Assembly: GCA_032718475.1 (NCBI GenBank)
Contig: JAUCBJ010004501.1
Coordinates: 1 to 38,537 of the forward strand
Length of the DNA stretch: 38,537 bases
From: Nemertoderma westbladi
Taxonomy: Eukaryota > Xenacoelomorpha > Nemertodermatida > Nemertodermatidae
Reading direction: 5' to 3'
The notes below the pieces were generated by a model. The model made no database searches. It saw nothing but the letters and a program-made list of their open reading frames with translations, and had not been told where the DNA came from. Below are positions 30,863 to 38,537 of this stretch, one piece after another. The translations under genes were made by a program, and so were the position numbers. How positions within the stretch are numbered: the first letter of the stretch is position 1; every line of letters begins with the position of its first letter.

Positions 30863-32612
30863 GGGTGCATGTAAAGAGCGGACTGCGGACTGGCGGACTA
30901 CGGACTGGGGATTGCCAAAATCCGCGCGGTCAATTTGAATTATCGACTTCCAAACTAAGAATCCGCTCTTTGTTGTCTGGACAAATGGCGGACTGAAGCC
31001 GGTAAATTGTAACCTGATTGGCTCAATCATGTACATAGGCTGAAGCTGAAAGGGAACTTAAAGAATGAATCATCCCATTTGGCATTTAAATGTTTACCAT
31101 TGTGCAACACTGTAATACAGGAAATAATTATCCTAATACAGTAATTACGTGGACTGTTGATTAAGGGCCTACTATATAATCAACATTCTACGGATTTTTA
31201 GATTATTTATTTCAATAAATATTTTTATATACTTCCTGCCTTTAGAGTTTATGTCACAGTTCTGTTCGCAAATATAAAAGAGCGAATATTCGGACATCCT
31301 AAGCGCAGAAGCTGGGGAAGATCTTCTCTGTGCTGGGGGTAAGAGAGCGTAAGAAAAGGGGGAACAGGGGCAAAGAAAAGGGTTGTGGATCTATAAATAG
31401 CATCCAATAGGACGCATCTAATTACTGGCATTTAATTCTGTCCAAATTTTTATGACAGCCTTAAAATGAACACCACGAACACCTGATCGGCTAGTGCTTT
31501 TTTTAATGCTTTTTTAGTGTGGGCTGTGATATCCTACATATCTGACATACGATTAACTGGGCGCCCATGTGAAGTATACCAGACTTTCTGCCGTTATATT
31601 TAACTTTGCAGTTACCCCCATGTGAAGAATACCAGGTTTTCACCAAAAATACAGGTTACAGAAGGGCTGAATCTAACCAAAACAATAAACAAATTAGTAT
31701 ATGTACAGGTTATAAGACAGAAATTAGCGATATAATACACTTAATAAAGATAAATTAAAAAAAATAAAAAATCTTCATATATAAAATTCCAATAAAAAGT
31801 CGACCGAAAAGTGAAATCCTGGTATTCTTTACATGGGCGATTAACTGTGGGGCGAGCATCGTAAGTCCAGGTGAGCCTTAGCATATGGGTATAAGTGGTG
31901 GACCCGTCTGTCGTTGTCATCGTCGGAAATGTTTGAACGCTAAGTCGGTCAATCTTGGAAAAATAATGTTTCACTACTAGTATGTACGACTAATATGTTT
32001 CAATTATGTTCCAATTTTGTTTCAACTAACAGAGACATAATATTGGCAGTACGAGCCAACTCCCCCCCCCCCCCCCCCTTTTTTTTTTTTGGACGACCCC
32101 AACGTAAAAACTTTTAATTTAAGTAACAAGCAAACAAGGAATATCTTATAAGGTCGCGGTTCACACCTTTAAGCAATAAGCATAACTCTGCTTCGGCAGC
32201 AGAAGTACATACTACAGTAGTCCCAAAGTCTTCATCCAAAGTAGAGTTACGAATGAATCATGCTTAAAAGAGTGAACCGGCCTTAACCTGAGAGATTTTA
32301 TTGAAAGTTCAAGAGTTCTTCCTACTGCCTACATAATAGGTTTTCAAAATAATAGGTTTCCATCTTTATGTGTCACAATGAAAACATTTAAGCCAATAAG
32401 AGGATTCAGGAAAGTTCCCTTTGGGCCTATGTAAATGATTGAGCCAATCAGGTTACAATTTTCTGGCTTCAGTCCGCCGTTTGTCCAGACAACAAAGAGC
32501 GGATTCTTACATTATAATGCTATAATTCAAATTGACCGCGCATATTTGGGCTTTTAATTGACAATCCGCAGTCCGTAGTCCGCAGTCCGCAGTCCGCTCT
32601 TTACATGCACCC
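30863..32612. mobile_element. Long-TIR (about 200 bp) element with 9-bp TSD, Mutator-like or foldback-like
   Basis: The two ends are reverse complements over roughly 200-230 bp (about 30863-31090 and 32376-32612). They start GGGTGCATGTAAAGAGCGGA and share GCGCGGTCAATTTGAATTAT, AATCCGCTCTTTGTTGTCTG and TTGTAACCTGATTGGCTCAA. A 9-bp GTCGATTGA duplication flanks both ends. Long TIRs with a 9-bp duplication fit Mutator-like elements; foldback elements of Drosophila also make 9-bp duplications. The arm tips carry tandem CGGACTG repeats, a foldback-like trait. The 1.3-kb interior has no transposase frame, so the element is non-autonomous. It contains a second inverted motif set (31557-31845). Confidence 0.85.
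31557..31848. repeat. Three copies of a CCCATGTGAAGAATACCAGG motif, one inverted
   Basis: CCCATGTGAAGTATACCAGA (about 31564-31583) and CCCATGTGAAGAATACCAGG (about 31618-31637) run forward. A third copy, the complement of CCTGGTATTCTTTACATGGG (about 31817-31836), is inverted. All are next to GTTA/TTAA-type bases. They may mark a small nested element inside the long-TIR element; boundaries are unclear. Confidence 0.5.
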
Positions 32613-32621
32613 GTCGATTGA
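32613..32621. repeat. 9-bp target duplication, right (GTCGATTGA)
   Basis: Identical to 30854-30862 and abuts the right terminus CATGCACCC. Confidence 0.88.
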
Positions 32622-32864
32622 CCAATGATAAGGGAATTGGGTGCACTGGTGGGTTGGGTGTTGAGATCCTACAGGTATGTAACCCCTGTAGTTGCTTGCA
32701 CATTATAGTAAGATGTATCTACCCAATTTATGTATGTATATTTATGTATCAATTTATGTCTTCCTGCCAATTTTATTGTGGATTATGTTATGTATTTGTT
32801 ATATTTATGTATTATTTGGGAAAAATGAATAAATCAATCAATCAATCAACCATTCACCGACATG
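32622..32864 (+). repeat. Probable LINE 3' tail ending in (TCAA)n
   Basis: TATTTGGGAAAAATGAATAA is followed by ATCAATCAATCAATCAA (about 32829-32848), the type of 3' end with short microsatellite seen in many non-LTR elements. No coding part is left. It abuts the truncated BEL/Pao integrase. Confidence 0.45.
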
Positions 32865-33990
32865 TCTGGTACTGTCCCACCATTGACTTCACCATGTTCC
32901 CCAATTGGTATATCCAATACAGCCTCCTTATTTTGCCAAGGGTAGCATTGGTCCCGCCGTGTACTATGGTTTTATGGGAGTCAAATATGATCTGGTTCAC
33001 TATCGATGATGTTTAGGGAATTATAATCGGTTTCAATGGTATCCGGGCGCTCGTGTTATTCGCTATCCTGGAGTTCATCAACAGGATATCTTCTTTGTCC
33101 AACTGTGGTCAACTATGTATGTATTCAGTCGCTGTTGGTTCTTCATTAGCTGGATTTTATCCCCCTATGCCTTTCCCTGTTTGTAACATATTGCTCCTTC
33201 CAGATCAATGGCAGGACTCTGTTTTCTATTTGTACCAGTCCTCCCAATGAACTCATGAAAGGCCCTTATGTATGCTACCAGCTTCTTCATTTTGTATCAG
33301 CTAGAACTGTAGCTGAGTAACCTATCCATTGGGTTCTGCTCTAGATCACCCTTGGTCATATGTAGTGGCACTTCGTGGATTTCCCTCACCAACTGGCTGA
33401 ATATCTCCTCACCCTGTGATTTGTTTCCCTCATCCTCAGTCATCTTTTCCTTTCCCTTTGGATCAATCTTCTTGATTGGTGGCCACTCCGACTTGTCGTT
33501 TAGGAAGTATGGTCCATGCTGCCACAACTCTTGCTTTCGAGTGAAAGCATGGCATTCCAAGCCTCTTGAAAGCAAGTCTGCTGGATTGTTATCCATTGTG
33601 CAGTAGTGCCATTTATCAAAGTTACTCTTTACTCTTATTTCGTCAACTCTATTCACTACAAATACAGGCATGGGGTAGCACGTGTTCTTATTATGGATCC
33701 ATCTTAATACCACCATGGAATCCGTACAATAGTGCGTCTCAACTATGCTCAGTATAGCATTCACTAAATATGCTGTTGCTCTTACCCCCAACCTCGCAGA
33801 TGTAAGTTTTAACTTCAGCACAGATGCTGAATCTGGCGGCAGTGCCTTGCTTTGCTGACCATATGCTTTGGATATCATTGCAGGGATGCATCGGGGAACA
33901 TGTACAGTTCCAACTCGTTCATGTCTCCATCTGGGAAGTATACCCGCAGCATAATATATATTCCCATATCTTCCAGACCCCCCGTCCATT
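32865..33990 (-). pseudogene. BEL/Pao pol: RNase H and integrase N-terminus
   Basis: The minus-strand frame 33989-33297 (230 codons) contains, in order, a decayed first RNase H segment, CTDSMVVLRWIHNKNT (catalytic Asp of the TDS motif), VVNRVDEIRVKSNFDKWHYC, DNNPADLLSRGLECHAF and LWQHGPYFLNDKSEWP. The NPAD..SRG....L....W..GP.FL chain is a clear BEL/Pao signature linking RNase H to integrase. Downstream, in other frames, are KLVAYIRAFHEFIG and the zinc-finger stretch VHGGTNATLGKIRRLYWI (about 32970-32915). The DDE core is missing; the element stops at about 32865 against a (TCAA)n tail. Confidence 0.85.
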
Positions 33991-33999
33991 TATCCCACT

Positions 34000-34860
34000 G
34001 CTTACTGATCTCTTTGGGCACTTCTGTGTCTCAGTCATCGTTAAGTTTGTATACTTTCTTCAGAATTTGCTTTCCCATGACTGGCAGAGGCGATGCTAGT
34101 CCCAATGGATCTTAATTCCTAGCTATGTATGATACATAGCCCCTATTCATGTGGATACCTGCCCCTTCTTGCTTCAATTGGAATTCCAATTCGTCTGTTT
34201 CCAGATTGCACACGATACCCCAAGGCTTTATGTTGTCATTCTACTCTCTTATCGGCCATAATTTGCCTCTATTCAGTCATTGGTTTCTCAAATTTGACCT
34301 CTGGTTGTTTGTCCTCTATGGCTTCCATGAATTCCTCGGAGTTCGACTGGAATTTCGTCAGGTTGAATCCAACTTCTTCAAGATGTCGTGAACTTCGCTA
34401 CCCATCCTGATGATCCCCTGGATGGAATTCCCGTAAGCCATCCCATCATATATGTAGAATCCATATCGAATCATGTCGATAGCCTCTTTACTGTACTCTT
34501 TGTCCTTATTCTTGACTGTGTCTCTCACCCCTGCGGTTGTTGTAAAGGATGTTTCTTGCCCATGTTCTGCATAACCATCTTGTACATTGGTATGGTCGAA
34601 GGCTCATCATTGCCATTGTACCATAGGAAGCGTTGACTATCGCTATCCTCTTCCATCACTCGGACCTGGTTGAACGTCCCTTCTATGTCGCAGGTGAATG
34701 CGTGCTGCTTCCCATATCTGAGTCGTAACAACTGTTCTATCCCTGAGTTGTATATGTTGGGGCCTTCTAATGAATAATTATTGGGGCACATTCCCTTTTG
34801 TTTTGGTGGAAGCATCCAACACCATCCTCAACCTTGCATATGGCAATGATTGTCTCACTT
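34000..34860 (-). pseudogene. BEL/Pao reverse transcriptase with YIYD in place of YVDD
   Basis: From upstream on the minus strand: LRMVLDASTKTKGN, NNYSLEGPNIYNSGIEQLLR, CDIEGTFNQVRVMEEDSDSQ and RFLWYNGNDEPST, all typical of BEL/Pao RT. The motif that should read Y-V-D-D is FYIYDGM at 34445-34459, so the first catalytic Asp of that box is Tyr. GFNLTKFQSNSEEFMEAIED follows, then KALG..WN and the DPLGLASPLPVMGKQILKK block (about 34105-34050), with WTGGLEDMGIYIMLRVYFPD nearer 33980. At least five frame changes occur. The gene is dead. Confidence 0.85.
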
Positions 34861-34899
34861 TCGGGAGTGAATTTGCTGCACTGTATTCTGGTTTAGGTA

Positions 34900-35345
34900 C
34901 TTTGCCGAGACTGTCTTCACTGTACACTACTGGGTCCGTTATTAATTCCGCTTCATACGTCAGGAAGCACGATATTTCTACTAATTGCGGTTCTGTTCCT
35001 TTCTTTTCTTGGGTCGAGAAAGCTATCTTTCTCCATTTGTTCCTCAGCCATGTCGGTAGTGCCTATGCTATCATCACGATGTTGTTCGAAGCGTTGAGTT
35101 CATATGGTGCTTCCAGCATCTTCAGGTTTATTAATGCCTTTTCTATTCTTGTCGCAAAGGCTTTGGTGCTAGTTGGGCTGTCTACGAGTCTGCCTGATGA
35201 TATTCCCTTTAAGGTTTGTCAGATTATTTTAGCTGGATGGCCGAATTCTCTGTCCAGCACTTTCCAGGCAGCCTCGAAACCTCCTTATATTCCTTGATAC
35301 TACTGTCTTACGATATCGTAGGCTCGTCCTGCCATGAAGACTTGT
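34900..35345 (-). pseudogene. BEL/Pao gag (DUF1759-like) fragment
   Basis: Minus-strand reading from about 35340: VFMAGRAYDIVRQ, AAWKVLDREFGHPAKII, stop, TLKGISSGRLVDSPTSTKAF, ALINLKMLEAPYELNASNNI, stop, LPTWLRNKWRKIAFSTQEKK. The W..L...FG.P..I and LP..L..KW motifs mark the BEL/Pao gag (DUF1759) region. The reading passes almost directly into the RT (about 34860), so the zinc knuckles and aspartic protease are deleted. Confidence 0.75.
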
Positions 35346-38212
35346 AAGAATTTTAATATATTAGTAGTTTATTTTAGTATTTTATCTATTAGAAGTATTG
35401 GTATTTAGTAGTATCGTTTTTAGCGCGTTGATGATGGATGCCGTCCCCATCACTATCATCCTGTCCCATCCACCCTTATTGCATTCTGCACTGGGTTCGA
35501 TGTCATTATATTATTGGGGCCTATACAGAATACACCTATCTGCAATACCCCCCCCCCCCCCCCTCCCCTGGCTACATGTTATATGTTCCCATACTATAGT
35601 CATACTGCTGTGCAGGTACTGGTATAGGCCTACCAGTTTCTAGCCTACCTCTGGGTTTAATTCTGGTACTTGCATTACCCTATCCCCTATTCTACTAGCA
35701 TTCACAGCATGGCCTATAGTATTGGCCATGTAGGCCTCCCCACAACCACCAGCTTGCGGATTGGTGGCTTTGTTCCAACGAGAAGTTTATCTTCAATCCC
35801 CTCTCGTCATTTCATCTTGCTCTTCTTCTCAGTAGATTCTATACCCTTCTCCCAGCGGGTAGTATAACTCGCAACGGCAATCCCCAAAGTTCGATCCCAC
35901 CAGTTTGTTTCCTCTACTTCGATTTATCGACGGCTTGCTGTCCGTCCTATCTCGATTACTCCAGTTGCTCGTGGCAACGTCTCCTCAACTAATCATCTCG
36001 CTTTCCTCCCATTGTCTACTCCGGCGTTATATCCACATCCTTGAGATCTCGTTTCGACCTGCCGGATGAACTCTACTGTTCTCCACCCGTCTTCCATATG
36101 GGTTCGATGTTTCTTCATTTTGCCGATTTCGGCATGACTGCCTCATCCCCTACCCGGTTGTATGGTCTCGCGGATATTTGCTGATCCTCTATCCACTTCC
36201 ATCATTGGGGTTCCAGTTGATTTATTTCACCATGCGCGCCCTCCACCAACACCTGTGGGGTATTTATTGCCCACTCCCTCTCATCACTGTTTTGCTGTGC
36301 TAGGGCGGCCGTAGCCCCCCCCCCCCCCCCCCACACTCGTCATTTCTAGTTGCGTCTCACTGACCCCCTTCTCTATGCTCCCTTCCTGTCAACACCTGCT
36401 TCTATCGTCATTAAGTTGATTCGCCTGCGCCCCCACCTGCGTTTCTGCGTTGCCTTGCAGGCCCTTGCTAGGCGAATTATTTATTACATATTATAATCCC
36501 AGAATGGGCTCAATGGTCCCACGACCTTTATGGCCCTCTTTCGAATTTCCTCATAGGCATCTCTCAATAGGATTCCTGGTGCAATTTAATATAATTATAT
36601 TTTAAAGCTTTGCAGCAATTGAGATGAACGAGATTCCCTGTAAAGATCCATAGAGTATTAGGTTGCTATTCTTGGGAACTGCCCCCAACTTATTTGGTTT
36701 CATTTCTTGTGGGACTCTCTTCGTTTTGCACATGTCTATTATGATAAGAAAATGAGATCATCATTTAGTTGGCAGGCCAGTTGATGGTCATCGATAATTA
36801 CCCTTATCTTCCTGTCGCTCTGGGAATGTGAAGGACATGGGTTGAACTGCTGATAGAATAGCTGCACAATGTCTAGCAATTTAAAAGGTAATATGCAAAA
36901 AGGAGTAACTATAATTATGGTATGGCTAATTTATTTATATTATGAATATTTTGATGTGCTGCATGTGCTTTTTGCCGATAAGTTGTTGAACAAGTTGAAT
37001 TCAGAAAGTTTTGATTCTTTATCTATTCGTAATAAATCATTGCCATCACAAACTTTCTTCTCTGTACTTATTATTTGCCAAGTGACTGACCCCCCCCCCC
37101 CCCCCCCCACCCCATCTCTAGTATTGTAACCCATTAAATTTGCCACCGGTCCTAAACTACTGTAAATGGGCTACTATCAGATACAACCAATATTTACCAG
37201 ACAACTAACATCCACACTTGAACATGGTATCTTTCAGCAAGGATAGATGGGTAAGAACGCAAATCTTGGATGAAGTTCAGTGGCTAGCTGAGATTAGGGC
37301 ACCCTCTGTGTTCAACTTTGTGTGCTGCTAATAGTGGCTAGGCTGCCAGGCTTCCAACAAAAACGCACATAGGAGCATAGGTGATGAGAAGAAACCAAGA
37401 AATCCTACATTCCTGAATTGGCAGGCATGGCTTATTTCTTACAATCTGGCCAAAGTCGAGGCACATCCAAAGGACACTTTGCAACATAACATATTTCCCA
37501 TTCCCTACTTGGCTTCTGAAAGAGTTGCCTGGTTGACAGAGCCTATGATTGGACAGTGTTTAGCAACGCGCATTTTCCTTGGGGTATATATCGAATATCT
37601 TGTCTAAACTAAGAATCAAAACTATGGATTACACTTTAAAAAATAATTATAAAAGAATCAATATTTTAATGATATCTTTTAATTGCCATGGTAATACTAT
37701 TACTGATTCAAGAAGTTCAATTATTTTTGCAGAATAGGTACACTTGAAGCAATGTTTAAATAATTAAATAAGCAACCCGCACTAAGCTACTGGGTTATTT
37801 GAGTTGAGAGTGACAGTGAGTAAATAATTCATCATAAATAATTACAATTGCTTTAACTTCTACAAATCTCCAACCAAGATAATTAATTAACAATGACTGT
37901 CAGTCAATATACTTGACTTAGTAAAACTCCTACTAGGCTTCATGTTGTGATTTGGCATTGTAGAATATATTTCTTTATATTCCCATGGCCATTGCCCATT
38001 ATTATTATTACATTTGTAAGTTGTCATAGCCAATGTAATCCATATAAAGTATCTAGCTAGACATCAAATTGTATGTCCCAGTCAATAGTTTATTGTAGGA
38101 TAAGAATACATTTTGTGATTGATGGGTACTTTGAATCTTATTAAGTTCAATAATATTATTATGGCAATATTTATTTTTTATATTAAAACACAAACAATAA
38201 CATACTAAATAT
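35346..38212. other. Unassigned DNA with three long C tracts
   Basis: C runs of 16 (35548-35563), 19 (36314-36332) and 19 (37090-37108) occur. 35.3-36.5 kb is more GC-rich than its surroundings and could hold further decayed BEL/Pao 5' sequence, but no motif supports that. 37.1-38.2 kb is AT-rich without recognisable features. Confidence 0.4.
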
Positions 38213-38332
38213 TTATAATTTATTATTGGTGTTATGGATGAATGAGTGGTTTCATATTATTATAACTTTTTCATTCTGTTGGGCACAGCTTTTGCAAAGT
38301 CGGCAATGACCTACAGGTGGGATCGAACTTGT
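38213..38332 (-). repeat. tRNA-SINE family, copy C
   Basis: Carries the same body as 3222-3336 and 3595-3814: TTATTATTGGTGTTATGGAT, GAATGAGTGG, GTTGGGCACAGCTTTTGCAA, GTCGGCAATGAC and GTGGGATCGAACTTG (B-box complement). It has a 5-bp insertion (CATTC) before GTTGGGC, and the head is truncated after the B box. Confidence 0.75.
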
Positions 38333-38348
38333 CCATAATTTATTATAG

Positions 38349-38389
38349 GTGTTATGGGTGAATGAGTGGCACTCATTCACCCATAACAC
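38349..38389. repeat. 41-bp perfect palindrome (20-bp arms, 1-nt centre)
   Basis: Arms GTGTTATGGGTGAATGAGTG and CACTCATTCACCCATAACAC flank a single G. The arm sequence is the end segment of the SINE family, so this is a self-inverted terminal piece, as in the dimer at 3595-3814. Confidence 0.9.
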
Positions 38390-38537
38390 AGTGGCGTCGC
38401 GAGGATTTCAAGCGCCCAGGGGCCAATATGAAATTTACGCCCCCACCCCCCATAAAAAAATTCAACAATTATTTAAAAATATATATTAAATTTGGCTCTA
38501 AAATAATATAATAATTCGGTTATATACATACATACAC
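38389..38537 (+). mobile_element. Probable hAT-like DNA transposon terminus, cut by window edge
   Basis: CAGTGGCGTCGCGAGGATTT followed by GCGCCCAGGGGCC and a C-rich stretch resembles the CAGTGGCGTAGC... ends common in animal hAT-type elements. The other end is outside the window, so the superfamily is not proven. Confidence 0.45.

Noticed and set aside
32618-33016. 132-codon plus-strand gene
   Set aside because: It runs across a LINE-like tail and antisense of the BEL/Pao integrase, and has no motif of its own.
34770-35297. 175-codon plus-strand gene
   Set aside because: It is the antisense shadow of BEL/Pao gag and RT, which have clear family motifs on the minus strand.

Overview
This window looks like intergenic, repeat-dominated DNA from an animal, most likely an aquatic invertebrate. 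No intact host gene, rRNA, functional tRNA or bacterial-type operon could be recognised. The animal assignment rests on the repeat content: a Mag-like Ty3/Gypsy LTR element, a BEL/Pao element, a Penelope-like element, L2/CR1-type and RTE-like LINEs, several tRNA-derived SINEs, a Harbinger transposase remnant, and piggyBac-like and Mutator-like non-autonomous DNA elements. The DNA is AT-rich by eye, and TAGGCCT motifs recur, which fits a marine invertebrate but proves nothing. The species was not identified.

Layout. 1-1587: unassigned DNA. 1588-3120: a broken Penelope-like reverse transcriptase. 3222-3815: a tRNA-SINE and an inverted-dimer copy of the same family. 3830-11083: a nest in which two parts of an RTE-like LINE (3830-4255 and 10165-11083) flank a dispersed repeat (4262-4566 and 9922-10160). 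That repeat was itself split by a complete 5.36-kb Gypsy element (4567-9921) with 269-bp LTRs, a 5-bp TTTCC target duplication, primer site and polypurine tract. A tRNA-SINE (about 10677-10967) sits in the C-terminus of the RTE-like LINE. 11373-13500 (minus): a 5'-truncated L2-type LINE with a 641-codon open frame but a lost catalytic Asp. 14700-15012: another LINE fragment.

16740-22082 holds three unrelated minisatellites: 26 bp, 36 bp and 21 bp units in about 16, 54 and 61 copies. Each unit contains a short inverted repeat, and all three arrays lie within 5.4 kb. A diverged second copy of the dispersed repeat follows (22150-22765), then an L2/CR1-type 3' end (24265-24610).

25.6-38.5 kb is a second transposon graveyard. 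It contains an internally deleted Gypsy (gag joined to integrase, minus strand) and a TTAA-flanked piggyBac-like element (27274-28836) with five internal ~163-bp repeats, each centred on a 12-bp palindrome. It also has a Harbinger transposase piece, a SINE with a 16-bp target duplication, a LINE 3' end, and a long-terminal-inverted-repeat element with a 9-bp target duplication (30863-32612). A BEL/Pao pol remnant follows (32865-35345, minus) with its YVDD-type box changed to YIYD. The right edge carries a SINE-family copy with a 41-bp palindrome and the start of a probable hAT-like terminus.

The parts do not cooperate as a pathway; the layout records successive insertion, truncation and tandem amplification. 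The best candidates for something undescribed are the piggyBac-like element with internal palindromic satellite, the 9-bp-TSD foldback-like element with (CGGACTG)n in its arms, the self-inverted SINE dimers, and the minisatellite cluster. All family assignments come from motif reading without any database search.
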